Positions 20,561 through 30,914 are shown, counted from the first letter of the stretch. The stretch is DNA of 64,000 nucleotides from Nitrosovibrio sp. Nv4 (GCA_943330455.2 CALQHT020000004.1:1-64000), one strand, 5' to 3'. Numbers and translations: made by a program. The notes: generated by a model not told the origin, from the sequence alone.

Positions 20561-21460
20561 TTACACGCGGCCGCCACCGTTGCATATGCGACTGAGTTCT
20601 TCGGCTAGTGCGTCGAACACCAGTCGGACCCTCCGGCTCGTGTGCAACTCGCGATGGCTGACGAGCCAGACTGGTTCTGGCGTGCCCGGTAGCTCGTGCA
20701 GTAATCGCACAATCCCAGGCATGCCCGCCGCGATTTCTTTCAGCATCATGCAGATGCCAAGACCTTGTCGCACCATCTCCCAGAGTACCACGGAGTTCGC
20801 GGACACAATACGGAACCGGTCCGCCGAGATCGGAATACCGGCTGCGTGCAAGTGCTCCGAGAACTGATCAACCGGCTCGAACCCGAGCAAATCGGCATCA
20901 CAGAGCTCCGCTACCGATCCGGGGATGCCATTCTTGGCAACCCACCTTTCCGCCGCATAAAAATGAGCTGTCATCTCACCCACCAACCGGGCGATTAGCT
21001 CCGGCTCGCTCGGGCGGACATGGCGGATGGCGATGTCAGCCTCGCGCTTTCGCAGGTCGCTGATCGAGTCCGAAGCGACGACCACAAATGTGATCTGCGG
21101 CGCCTTCTGACGGATGTGCTCGATAATGTCAGGCAGGAGATAGGCCGAGAACGCATCGGTGGCAGAGATACTGACCCGACCGGCGACATCCTGTGACTTG
21201 CCCGCCGCCCCCAGCACCAAGGCATCCGCCGCCGCCGCCATGGACCGCGCATGTTCGACAAGACTGAGGCCGACATCCGTCAAGACCAGTCGCTTGCCGA
21301 TCCTCTCGAACAGCATGACACCAAGCACGACCTCCAGTTCGGCCACCTGGCGCGACAACGTCGGCTGTGTCAGGCCGAGTACTCGAGCAGCGGCGGAGAG
21401 TGAGCCGTGGTCTGCCGTAGCGCAGAAGGCCCGTGCCAGATTCCAATCCAATCTATCCAT
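20561..21460 (-). CDS. LysR-family transcriptional regulator
   Basis: MDRLDWNLARAFCATADHGSLSAAARVLGLTQPTLSRQVAELEVVLGVMLFERIGKRLVLTDVG; classic LysR HTH; the upstream ORF extension is rejected. Confidence 0.92.
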   Translation of the reverse strand: MDRLDWNLARAFCATADHGSLSAAARVLGLTQPTLSRQVAELEVVLGVMLFERIGKRLVLTDVGLSLVEHARSMAAAADALVLGAAGKSQDVAGRVSISATDAFSAYLLPDIIEHIRQKAPQITFVVVASDSISDLRKREADIAIRHVRPSEPELIARLVGEMTAHFYAAERWVAKNGIPGSVAELCDADLLGFEPVDQFSEHLHAAGIPISADRFRIVSANSVVLWEMVRQGLGICMMLKEIAAGMPGIVRLLHELPGTPEPVWLVSHRELHTSRRVRLVFDALAEELSRICNGGGRV

Positions 21461-21544
21461 ACGGATTTGTATATAAATTCTACGGAGATCGGCAATTCCG
21501 TATATTTGTGCCAGCGTTAGGAAGGTGCGCAGAAGGAGAACACC

Positions 21545-22270
21545 ATGCTTCGCACCATTGACGACGCGCGCTTCTGGGATCGGATCGCACGCAAATATTC
21601 TACCGCGCGCATCAGGGATTTGGTCGGCTACGAGCGCACTCTCGAGCGCACCCGTCGCTTTGTCAGCAACTCCGACATGGTGCTCGAGGTTGGCTGTGGC
21701 ACCGGCACGACCGCGCTTCAGCTCGCATCGTCCGTCTCGCGCATTGTGGGGAGCGACGTGTCTAACGAAATGATCACAATCGCGCGGGAGAAAATGACCG
21801 CACAAGCATGTCACAATGCCGAGTTCACGGTCGCAGCGGCCGAGCGTTGGCCGGGTCCCGCAGGAACCTATGATGCGGTGCTAGCGTTCAACCTTCTACA
21901 TCTGATCGCCGATCGATCATCAACCCTGGCCGCGATCGACCGCCTGCTGAAGCCGGGTGGTCTGTTCATCTCGAAGACGCCCTGCCTGTCGGAGATGAAC
22001 CCGTTGGTCCGGGTCGCCGTGCCGGTCATGCGTTTCATGGGCAAGGCGCCGTTTGTCTCCTTCTTCTCAGCAACTGAGCTTGAGGCGGAGATCGCCCGCG
22101 CGGGCTTTACGGTCATCGAGCGTGATAGGCATGGGGCGGGTCGCAAGGATGTCCGGCTATTCATCGTAGCCCGGAAGTTGGAAGAGGCGGGCCACCTATC
22201 ACTCATTCGTCAAGAAACCAGTAGAGTTCACGTCGGTATTTCAACCGTAACTGCCCAGGTACCCCGCTGA
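21545..22270 (+). CDS. Class I SAM-dependent methyltransferase
   Basis: DMVLEVGCGTGTTALQLASSVSRIVGSDVSNEMITIAREK...AFNLLHLIADRSSTLAAIDRLLKPGGLFISKTPC. Confidence 0.88.
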   Translation: MLRTIDDARFWDRIARKYSTARIRDLVGYERTLERTRRFVSNSDMVLEVGCGTGTTALQLASSVSRIVGSDVSNEMITIAREKMTAQACHNAEFTVAAAERWPGPAGTYDAVLAFNLLHLIADRSSTLAAIDRLLKPGGLFISKTPCLSEMNPLVRVAVPVMRFMGKAPFVSFFSATELEAEIARAGFTVIERDRHGAGRKDVRLFIVARKLEEAGHLSLIRQETSRVHVGISTVTAQVPR

Positions 22271-22397
22271 CCTATCTGGGCAGTTACCAATCAAAAAGGC
22301 GTTCGCAAGCTTATCTTCTCACGCGTCTCGGCACACCATGATCCATGATCTTCCGGAGGAAGGGATGTCGTTTCCGTCCCCCCGGCCCCAACTCCCC

Positions 22398-24050
22398 CTA
22401 CGCCCGACGCCGCCACGCGCTGATCTGCTGCAGCGACGTGTGCACATGCACGACCACCGGCTGGTCCTTCACCGATAGCGCCTCGGCGATCACGCCATCG
22501 ACTTCCGATTCCTCGTGGATGGTCATCCCCTTCGCACCGAATGCCGTCGCCCAGATCGCGAAATTCGGGTTCGTCAGTTGCGTCGCTGCCTGATAGGGCC
22601 GCCCGGGATAGCGCATGTCGTGGTGCTGCGTGATCGTGCCGTAGCAATTGTTGTCCGACACGATGAACACCGGATTGACCCGATACTGCACGGCCGTCGC
22701 GATCTCATTCCCCGTCATCAGCGCCCCGCCATCGCCGGCAAACGCGATCACCTGCGTTCCGGGCCGGCGCAAGCACGCTGCCACGCCCATCGGCAGCCCC
22801 GAGCCCATAGCGCCAACCACCGACGCCAGGAACATCTGCCCCGGCTTCATCATCAGATACCGGTGCACGAAGGTCGCGAAATTCCCCGCATCCGACGTCA
22901 CCGTCGCGTCATCCGTCAGGTGCCGGTTCACCGCCGCGATCACGGCTGAAAAATTCACCCCGTCCGGCATCGCCTCCCATTCCGGCTTCGACACGCGTTT
23001 GTGGATGGCGTTCAACCCACTCACCCAGCCGCGCCGCTTCTCCGCTCCGGTCGGAGCGCCACGGGCCAGCAGCGCCTGCACCACTGCCGACGGCTCACAT
23101 GCCATTGCCAGGTCCGGACGCCACACGCGTCCGACCTCATTCGGATCCGGCCAGACATGTACCAACGGCATCTGCGGCTCCGGCGCCGCCGGGAACGTGA
23201 AGCCCTGGGTCAGGCTGCCGGTCAGGCGTTCGCCCAACGCCACCAGCAGGTCGGTCTTCTTCATCTCCGCGACCATGTCGGCATGCACCCGGCTTGCCAT
23301 GTAGCCGCCGTAGTTCGGATGGCCCGCATCGAACAGATGCGGCCGGCGATGAGTCGGGCTGACCGGCAGCACCCATTGTTCGGCCAGCTTCGTCAGGGCG
23401 GGGATCGCGGACTCCTTCAAGGTGGCGCCAACCCAGATCAGAGGCCGCTCCGCCGCCGCCAGCATCTCCGCCAACCGATCCAGATCGGCTGGCAGCGGAC
23501 CACCCTGGGCAGCCGGGCGAGGACGGTTCAGCGCTGCCTCCGTCTCCGTGTCGAACACGTCTTCCGGGATGATGATAGCGACCGGACCGGGCGTGCCGCT
23601 CTCGGCGATGTGGAAAGCGCGGGCAACCGCCTCGCTGGCCTGGATCGGGTCGTTGACCTCGATCACCGCCTTGGTGATATCGCCCAGCAACACCGAGTAG
23701 TTCTGCTCCTGCAACGCCAGCCGCCCGGCCTCGAACCGTTCCACCTGGCCGATGAACACGACCAGCGGCGTGGCGTCGTGATAGGCGGTGTGGATGCCGA
23801 TCATGGCATTCGACAGTCCGGGGCCTCGCGACACAACGCATACCCCGGCGCGTCCGCCCCGCATGCGTCCATCGGCCGCCGCCATGAACGCGGCACCGCC
23901 TTCGTGGCGGCACACGATCAGCCGCATGCGGTTGTTGTCCGCCAGCGCATTAGTCATGCCCAGGTAGCTCTCGCCGGGCACGCAATAGATCAGATCGATG
24001 TCATGGGCTTCGAGACTGTCCACCAGCAGGCGGGCAACGGTCTGGGGCAT
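22398..24050 (-). CDS. Thiamine pyrophosphate-binding protein, acetolactate synthase large subunit-like
   Basis: MPQTVARLLVDSLEAHDIDLIYCVPGESYLGMTNALADNNRMRLIVCRHEGGAAFMAAADGRMRGGRAGVCVVSRGPGLSNAMIGIHTAYHDATPLVVFIGQV...GDGGALMTGNEIATAVQYRVNPVFIVSDNNCYGTI. Confidence 0.88.
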   Translation of the reverse strand: MPQTVARLLVDSLEAHDIDLIYCVPGESYLGMTNALADNNRMRLIVCRHEGGAAFMAAADGRMRGGRAGVCVVSRGPGLSNAMIGIHTAYHDATPLVVFIGQVERFEAGRLALQEQNYSVLLGDITKAVIEVNDPIQASEAVARAFHIAESGTPGPVAIIIPEDVFDTETEAALNRPRPAAQGGPLPADLDRLAEMLAAAERPLIWVGATLKESAIPALTKLAEQWVLPVSPTHRRPHLFDAGHPNYGGYMASRVHADMVAEMKKTDLLVALGERLTGSLTQGFTFPAAPEPQMPLVHVWPDPNEVGRVWRPDLAMACEPSAVVQALLARGAPTGAEKRRGWVSGLNAIHKRVSKPEWEAMPDGVNFSAVIAAVNRHLTDDATVTSDAGNFATFVHRYLMMKPGQMFLASVVGAMGSGLPMGVAACLRRPGTQVIAFAGDGGALMTGNEIATAVQYRVNPVFIVSDNNCYGTITQHHDMRYPGRPYQAATQLTNPNFAIWATAFGAKGMTIHEESEVDGVIAEALSVKDQPVVVHVHTSLQQISAWRRRA

Positions 24051-24482
24051 GGGGCGTTTCCTTGGTTGGCCAAGGGGGAAGCCTTACGGCGTCCCCGGGG
24101 CAGTCGGTCAGTCGATAGCGCGAGTCTGGCACAAGGGTCGGACCGTGTCATGACGCAATGAACATCGGCCGCGGGTCATGCCGCTCCGCCGGGACGGTTT
24201 CATCGTGCAGGATCGCCAGCCGCGGACGATGGTCGAAAATGGCTGGTTGGGTTCCCGTTAAACGACCGTGTCCCCGCCACCTCCGAGGAACGGGCCCGAT
24301 CTGGAACACCGTTCGACGCGCCAAAAGCGATCATGAGGCAGCGCGCGATTGCGATGAAACCGACCGGACGTACGGGGGGGGCCGATCCAGCGAGATCGGC
24401 CATGAGATCATGATATTGGGGCGCACCCCGGCGGGATAGCACGACGCCGAATCTGCCTTCTGGAAGATACGATCGTTCCGAC

Positions 24483-25355
24483 CTAACTGGTCGCACCCGA
24501 TGACGCGCTGGCGACGCCTTCGTGTTTCAAGGCAGCCCGGATCGGCGAGAGCAACTCATCGACCTTGTGCAGCAATTTCAGACCCGCCTCGCCACCGTCG
24601 CCATTCAGCCGGTTATGGGCGACTCGCTTCATGGCCATGGTCAGGGACAGAATCACGCGACCCAGATCGGCATGGCAGCGTGCGGCTCCCGCGGGGAACT
24701 GCTCCGCGGCGCGCATCAAGGCGATGCCGCGACCGGCGAGGGTCACGACCAGATCATAGCCGAGGGCGTTGGCAGGCTCGGACACCGTCTCAAGCGCTCT
24801 CAGGACCGAGCGGACCAATGAGACGCGTTCACGGACCCGGAAAGGAAAGCTGCCCATCAGCTCTTCCAACGCCGCGATCGCGGACATCATATGTGCGTGA
24901 TGACGCTCCATTGACTCCCGGGTGGTGGCATCAACCGAGCCTGAGCTGCCTGGGGAACCCAGTCCCAGCGCCGAACCCACCCGTTCAATGAGCTTGATCG
25001 CGGAGATTGGCTTGCTGACCCATGCGTCGATGCCAAGCTCCTGGGCTTCGGCAATGGTGTCGGGATTGGTCTCCGCACTCAGCATGATGACCGGCCAGCC
25101 GCTGGCGAGGCCCGACTGGCTCAAGGTCCGCAGAAATTCGAGCCCGTTCATCGGCGCCATCTGGTAGTCGCAGATCACCAGATCGAATCCGCGCCCGGCG
25201 CAGATATCCAGGGCTTCCTGGCCGCCTTTGGTCTGAACGATGTCCCGGCAGCCGCGGTTTTGCAACGCCGCGCGAACCACTGCCCGCATGACGGGATCGT
25301 CATCGATGCACAGGATGCCGGCGGACGACAGATCGATCAAAGCGGACGACGACAT
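24483..25355 (-). CDS. Response regulator (REC domain with uncharacterised helical C-terminal region)
   Basis: GILCIDDDPVMRAVVRAALQNRGCRDIVQTKGGQEALDICAGRGFDLVICDYQMAPMNGLEFLRTL...VIMLSAETNPDTIAEAQELGIDAWVSKPIS. Confidence 0.88.
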   Translation of the reverse strand: MSSSALIDLSSAGILCIDDDPVMRAVVRAALQNRGCRDIVQTKGGQEALDICAGRGFDLVICDYQMAPMNGLEFLRTLSQSGLASGWPVIMLSAETNPDTIAEAQELGIDAWVSKPISAIKLIERVGSALGLGSPGSSGSVDATTRESMERHHAHMMSAIAALEELMGSFPFRVRERVSLVRSVLRALETVSEPANALGYDLVVTLAGRGIALMRAAEQFPAGAARCHADLGRVILSLTMAMKRVAHNRLNGDGGEAGLKLLHKVDELLSPIRAALKHEGVASASSGATS

Positions 25356-25423
25356 GCGATACCCTGGAGGATGCGTGACATGGGCCCAATGTCCGCAGAA
25401 AACCTGAACATCAAGTTAACCAT

Positions 25424-26611
25424 TCAACCGCTGACGGAAATCAGCCGCACGCGGCGGCCATCGACACCTAGGGCGATTTCGCCGCGTTTCAACGCCAGCG
25501 CATCGTTACCAAATATGTCTCGACGCCAGCCGTGCAGCGCCGGGACATCCGGCTGCTCTTCCACGGCAAGCCGATCGATGTCGTCGGAGCTAGCAACCAG
25601 CCGAGGTGCGACAAAGAAATTTTCGCACTTGGCGGCGAGCAGGACTTTCAGCAGAGACACCAGGGCAGCCGAGGGACGCACCGTGTCTCGTTGGGAGGCG
25701 GCGGCTGGCAGCATCTCATCGGTCACCAGCTTGGAATTGGCCACCACGTCCAGCAGCGCAAGCCCGACGCGGCCCTCGGCGAAGCCCTTGGTGATGCCAC
25801 GGGCCCGGGTCAATGCCGCCACATCCGCGGGTGCGGTGGCGGCGATTTCCATCAGCACCTCGTCCTTCAGCAGGCGTTGGCGAGGAATATTGACGCGCTG
25901 GGCTTCGCGCTCCCGCCATGCCGCGAGGACTTTGACCAGGCCGAGGAAGCGCCGGTTGTTGCTGCGCGGGCGCAATTTCTCCCACACGGTGTCGGGATCG
26001 GGCCGATAGGTTGCGGGGTTGGTGAGGACGCTCATTTCCTCCGCTACCCAATCCAGGCGTCCATCCGCCTCCAGTCGAACGCATAGGCGTTTGTAGACTT
26101 CCCGCAGATGCGTGACATCGGCGGCCGCATACGTGATCTGCGCCGGCGACAAAGGGCGCGCCGACCAGTCGCTGAACCTATGCGCCTTGTCGATGGACCC
26201 GCCGGTCAGGCCGGAGACCAGGGAATCGTAGCCGACCTGATCGCCGAACCCGGCAACCATCGCGGCGACCTGGGTGTCGAACATCGGTCTTGGCACATCG
26301 CCGAAGCGCAGGACGAAAATCTCGATATCCTGACGCGCGGCGTGGAAGACTTTCATCACCGACTCATCGGCGAGCAATTCGCCCAGCGCGGTGAGGTCGA
26401 GTCCTTCCGCCAGTGCGTCGACCACCGCGACTTCATGTTCGCCGCCCAACTGCACGACGCAGAGTTCGGGCCAGTAGGTACGCTCACGCATGAACTCCGT
26501 GTCGACGGTCACGAAGTCGCCAGTACGCAGGCGCTGACAGGTATCGACCAGGTCCGATGTTGTCGTGATCAGAGTCGGAAGCGGAAAATCGGTGCGCGGT
26601 GATCGGGGCAT
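25424..26611 (-). CDS. rnd: Ribonuclease D
   Basis: DFVTVDTEFMRERTYWPELCVVQLGGEHEVAVVDAL...VMKVFHAARQDIEIF...FDTQVAAMVAGFGDQVGYDSLV...DWSARPLSPAQITYAAADVTHLREVYKRL; DEDD exonuclease plus HRDC. Confidence 0.95.
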   Translation of the reverse strand: MPRSPRTDFPLPTLITTTSDLVDTCQRLRTGDFVTVDTEFMRERTYWPELCVVQLGGEHEVAVVDALAEGLDLTALGELLADESVMKVFHAARQDIEIFVLRFGDVPRPMFDTQVAAMVAGFGDQVGYDSLVSGLTGGSIDKAHRFSDWSARPLSPAQITYAAADVTHLREVYKRLCVRLEADGRLDWVAEEMSVLTNPATYRPDPDTVWEKLRPRSNNRRFLGLVKVLAAWREREAQRVNIPRQRLLKDEVLMEIAATAPADVAALTRARGITKGFAEGRVGLALLDVVANSKLVTDEMLPAAASQRDTVRPSAALVSLLKVLLAAKCENFFVAPRLVASSDDIDRLAVEEQPDVPALHGWRRDIFGNDALALKRGEIALGVDGRRVRLISVSG

Positions 26612-26906
26612 AACGTACTTCTACACCGGTCGGCGTCGATGCCAAGGCGGAACCGACACTGTCATGGCGAAGAATGTCGCACGCTGGCGATGTGGGCGGT
26701 CGAAGTGCATTGGTTTGTGGCCAAATGTCGCTCAAAATCTCCGTATAACTGGCCAACTCGGGCCGGAGTCACCGAGCCTGACCCGATCACGGGTCTTATG
26801 GTCGGCGATTCGCACGATTCCACGCTGGACCCGGATGCGGGTTTGTCGCAGGCTGCGATTTCCCGGCGCGACCGGAGATGGCGCGCCCATCGCGGGGAGT
26901 GCGAAC

Positions 26907-28598
26907 ATGACCCATCGCCCGACTATTTACGGCACCCGGCATGCCGTGTCCGCTGGCCACTATCTGGCGGCCTCGGCGGCGTTTTCCATTCTGGAATCGG
27001 GCGGCAACGCCATTGACGCCGGCTGCGCGGCCGGTATCGCCCTGGGGGTTCTGCAACCCGATCTGGTGAACTTCGCCGGGGTCGCCCCCATCATGATCAG
27101 GCTGGCCGACGGCTCGGTCGAAAGCATCGCCGGTCTTGGTTGGTGGCCGAAATCGCTGCCCGCCGATCTTTTCATGCGAGAGCATGGCGGCAAGATCCCG
27201 GACGGCGTGTTGCGCACGGTCGTGCCCGCGGCACCGGATGCATGGATCACGGCGTTGCGTCGCCACGGCACGATGCGGTTCGCCGATGTCGCCGCCCCGG
27301 CGATCCGGTTCGCCGCGGAAGGGTTCTCGGTTTACCCGCTACTGGTCACCTCCATCGCGTCGCACGAGCATGAGTACCGCCGCTGGGCGTCCAACACGGC
27401 GGTCTTCCTGCCGAACGGACGCGTGCCACGCGCCGGCGAGAAACTGGTCCAGGCCGATCTCGCCCGCACTATGCAATTCATGGCTGACCAGGATCGGGCG
27501 GCTGGTCCAGACCGTATGGCCGGCCTGGATGCCGCGCATCACGCCTTTTATCGCGGCGACATCGCGCGGGAGATCGTGAAGTATCAGCGCCAGGAGGGTG
27601 GTTACCTATCCATGGACGATCTGGCGGAATACCGATCGGCCATCGAACCCGTCGTCCGCCGCAACTGGCGGGGCCATGAGTTGATCACCTGCGGCCCGTG
27701 GTGCCAGGGGCCGGCCCTGCAACAAGCGTTGGCTCTGGTGGAGCGGGTTGGCATCGACGGACTGGCGCATAATTCCGCCGATTACCTGCATCGGATTGTC
27801 GAGTGCCTGAATCTGGCACTGGCCGACCGGGAGCATTTCTTCGGCGACCCACGCTTCGTGGACGTGCCGATCGATCACCTGCTCGATCCGGCGACGATCG
27901 CCCGTCGTGCGGCGGCGGTGCGCGATGACCGGGCGTTTGGGGAGATGCCGGCGCCGCTCGACCTGCCGAACCGATCCTATCTGGCCAGCGAGCGGGAGTT
28001 GCCGAAAGTCGAGGCCGATACGTCCTATTGCTGCGTCGTCGATCGCTGGGGCAACGCGTTCAGCGCCACGCCATCGGATGGGTCCGGGAATGTGCCGGTG
28101 GTTCCGGGGCTGGGTATCACTCCATCCGGCCGCGGCAGTCAGAGCCGGCCGGACCCGCGTCACCCGGCGGGGGTTGCGCCCGGCAAGCGGCCTCGGTTGA
28201 CGCCGAATCCCGCCATGCTGGTCACCGACAAGGGCGGAGTCATGCCGTTCGGCACACCGGGCGGAGACGTGCAGACCCAGGCGATGCTGCAGGTGCTGCT
28301 GAACGTCATGCATTTCGGCATGGATCCGCAGACCGCGATCGAGGCGCCGCGGGTGGCGTCCTACTCCTTCCCATCGTCGTTCGCGCCGTTCGAGTATTTC
28401 CCCGGCCGGTTGGCCGTCGAAGGGCGCATTCCGCAGGCGGTGCGCGACGATCTGGCCGCGCGCGGGCACGAGATCCAGACTTGGCCCGAATGGACTTGGC
28501 TGGCGGGGTCGGTTGAAGCGATCCTGACCGATCCGGAAACCGGCATGATAGGGGCGGGGGCCGATCCGCGCCGGCCGGCCTACGCAATCGCGATCTGA
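26907..28598 (+). CDS. Gamma-glutamyltransferase family protein
   Basis: MTHRPTIYGTRHAVSAGHYLAASAAFSILESGGNAIDAGCAAGIALGVLQPDLVNFAG...DTSYCCVVDRWGNAFSATPSDG...TPNPAMLVTDKGGVMPFGTPGGDVQTQAMLQVLLN. Confidence 0.9.
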   Translation: MTHRPTIYGTRHAVSAGHYLAASAAFSILESGGNAIDAGCAAGIALGVLQPDLVNFAGVAPIMIRLADGSVESIAGLGWWPKSLPADLFMREHGGKIPDGVLRTVVPAAPDAWITALRRHGTMRFADVAAPAIRFAAEGFSVYPLLVTSIASHEHEYRRWASNTAVFLPNGRVPRAGEKLVQADLARTMQFMADQDRAAGPDRMAGLDAAHHAFYRGDIAREIVKYQRQEGGYLSMDDLAEYRSAIEPVVRRNWRGHELITCGPWCQGPALQQALALVERVGIDGLAHNSADYLHRIVECLNLALADREHFFGDPRFVDVPIDHLLDPATIARRAAAVRDDRAFGEMPAPLDLPNRSYLASERELPKVEADTSYCCVVDRWGNAFSATPSDGSGNVPVVPGLGITPSGRGSQSRPDPRHPAGVAPGKRPRLTPNPAMLVTDKGGVMPFGTPGGDVQTQAMLQVLLNVMHFGMDPQTAIEAPRVASYSFPSSFAPFEYFPGRLAVEGRIPQAVRDDLAARGHEIQTWPEWTWLAGSVEAILTDPETGMIGAGADPRRPAYAIAI

Positions 28599-28714
28599 TG
28601 CCAGATCCGATCCAGCGCCGGGGTCGCCAAATCCGTGCGACGTTGGTTGGAAGCGCGTCTGGTTGAGGCGCATTTTCCAGCCGCGTCCCGCCGTGTGATG
28701 GCGTATAAGGCCTG

Positions 28715-30805
28715 ATGCGTCCTGACCTCGCGATCGCCGCGCTCCGCTTCGACCCCATGCTGCCGGTATGGGCGCTCGCGGCGCTGGGCGGGTTGGCCCT
28801 GTTCGTCGTGGCCCTTGGATTCTGGCGGCGCGCGCGGGGTACGACGGCCCGCTTGGCGGCGTTTGCCGTGTTGCTGGTGTGGCTTTCCGGCCCGCGCTTG
28901 GTGCGCGAAACGCGAGAGGCGCTGTCGGATATCGGTCTTGTGGTGATCGACCAGTCCGCCTCCATGCTGGTCGGTGACCGGGCGCGACTGGCGGATGTCG
29001 CTCGCACCGCAATTGTCGAGCAGGCCGGGCGCCACAAGGACCTGGAATTGCGTGTGTTGACGGTTCCGGAAAGCGGCAATGCGGGCACGCGCCTGTTTAC
29101 CGAGATCGAGCGGGCGCTGGCGGATATCCCGCGGTCTCGATTGGCCGGGACGATCGTCATCACCGACGGGCAGGCGCACGATGTCCCGGAAACCGCGCCT
29201 GGCGGCATGCCGCTGCACGTCTTGGTGCCCGCCCGGGCCGAGGAGACCGACCGCCGCCTGCGCGTGATCGAGGCGCCGGGCTACGGCATCGTGGGCAAAT
29301 CGGTGACTCTGCGAGTTGCCATCGACGATCTCGGCGTCACCGCGCGCAACGCGTCGGCGACCTTGACCGTGCGCCGGGACGGCGACCCGCCCCGGATCGA
29401 AAGTGTCCCGGTTGGGCGCGAACAGCGGATCGAAATCCCGATCACCCGCGCCGGACCCACCGTGGTGGAGATGTCCGCCAGCCCATTGTCCGGAGAGGTG
29501 TCCGGCCTGAACAACCGCGCCGTGGTCGAAATCAACGGGGTGCGTGAACGCCTGCGGGTCCTGCTGGTCTCTGGCGAACCGCATCCGGGCGAGCGCACCT
29601 GGCGTCGTCTGCTGAAGGCGGACCCGTCCGTCGATCTGGTGCATTTCACCATCCTGCGCCCGCCCGAAAAGGACGACCTGACGCCGCTGAACGAGTTGGC
29701 GCTGATCGCCTTTCCGGTGCGGGAGTTGTTTCAGGACAAGATCGGTGAGTTCGACCTGATCATCCTGGATCGTTTCCAGAATCGCGGCCTGCTGCCGCAA
29801 CCCTATCTGCTGAATATTGCCAACCGGGTGCGCCAGGGCGGCGCTCTGCTGTTGAGCGTCGGACCGGAGTATTCCGGCAGTACCAGCCTGGCGGCGACGC
29901 CCCTGGGCCAGGTGCTGCCCGGCGCGCCGGTGCGCTTCAACGCCGTGGTTGACGGAAAATTCCGGCCGGCGGTCAGCGACCTGGGGCTGCGGCATCCGGT
30001 CACCGAGGGGCTGACTGGTGCCAATGCCGACCCGACGCGCGCCGCCACATGGGGGGCCTGGTATCGCCGCATCCAGACCGGACAGGTGCGTGGCGACGTT
30101 CTGATGGAAAGCCCGGACGGCCAACCGCTGCTGGCCTTGGATCGTGTCGGCCAGGGTCGAACCGCGTTGTTGCTGTCGGATCAGATATGGCTGTGGTCGC
30201 GTGGTCACGAAGGGGGTGGGCCGCAGGCCGAACTGCTCCGCCGGATCGCGCATTGGCTGATGCGGGAGCCGGAGCTTGAGGAAAATGCTCTGACCGCGCA
30301 CGTGACCGAAGGGCGGCTCTCCATCGTCAGGCGTTCGATCGAGGCTGCCACCGCCGTCTCTGTGACCATCACCGATCCGGACGGCAAGATTCAGAGCTCG
30401 ACATTGCGGGAAGTATCGCCTGGACGCGCCACACTTGTGTTGCCGGTGACGACCCCCGGGGTATGGCAGGTCTCGGACGGCACGCGTTCGGCCTATGCCG
30501 CGGCCGGCGCGGCGAATCCGCCGGAGTTGTCGGACCTTCGGGCGACCGCAACGGTGCTGAACCGCGTGGTTCGCGCGTCGGGCGGGAGCGTTCATTGGCT
30601 GGGGCGGGTCGGTGAGCCCCAGATACCGGAACTGCGTCGGACCGAGATGGGCCGAGCGGCGTCGGGCGGGTCATGGGTCGGGTTGGAACGGAAAAAGGAT
30701 CACGTTGTGACCGGCGTGGCGTCTTTGGCGCTGCTGCCGGCTTGGGCGTCCTTGCCGCTGATGCTGGCGTTGCTGGTGTTCGCCTGGCGCCGTGAGGGTC
30801 ATTGA
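28715..30805 (+). CDS. Large membrane protein with VWA-like (MIDAS DxSxS) and glutamine-amidotransferase-like regions
   Basis: Two N-terminal hydrophobic segments, IGLVVIDQSASMLVGDRARLADVAR (DQSAS), GTIVITDGQAHDVP, amidotransferase-like middle and C-terminal TM ASLALLPAWASLPLMLALLVFAW. Confidence 0.65.
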   Translation: MRPDLAIAALRFDPMLPVWALAALGGLALFVVALGFWRRARGTTARLAAFAVLLVWLSGPRLVRETREALSDIGLVVIDQSASMLVGDRARLADVARTAIVEQAGRHKDLELRVLTVPESGNAGTRLFTEIERALADIPRSRLAGTIVITDGQAHDVPETAPGGMPLHVLVPARAEETDRRLRVIEAPGYGIVGKSVTLRVAIDDLGVTARNASATLTVRRDGDPPRIESVPVGREQRIEIPITRAGPTVVEMSASPLSGEVSGLNNRAVVEINGVRERLRVLLVSGEPHPGERTWRRLLKADPSVDLVHFTILRPPEKDDLTPLNELALIAFPVRELFQDKIGEFDLIILDRFQNRGLLPQPYLLNIANRVRQGGALLLSVGPEYSGSTSLAATPLGQVLPGAPVRFNAVVDGKFRPAVSDLGLRHPVTEGLTGANADPTRAATWGAWYRRIQTGQVRGDVLMESPDGQPLLALDRVGQGRTALLLSDQIWLWSRGHEGGGPQAELLRRIAHWLMREPELEENALTAHVTEGRLSIVRRSIEAATAVSVTITDPDGKIQSSTLREVSPGRATLVLPVTTPGVWQVSDGTRSAYAAAGAANPPELSDLRATATVLNRVVRASGGSVHWLGRVGEPQIPELRRTEMGRAASGGSWVGLERKKDHVVTGVASLALLPAWASLPLMLALLVFAWRREGH

Positions 30806-30914
30806 CGGCAGGGTCTGTAAGCCCGATTCGCCAGCGAGATCGACGCAATTTCCTGGGTGTCGCAACGAACCGTCGGCCCGAGCAGGCCTGATTGGCCTGT
30901 CCGCATCGGAACCC

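Noticed and set aside
28580-30595. 671-aa minus-strand ORF
   Set aside because: Antisense shadow of the VWA/amidotransferase-like protein gene; Gln/Arg/His-rich.
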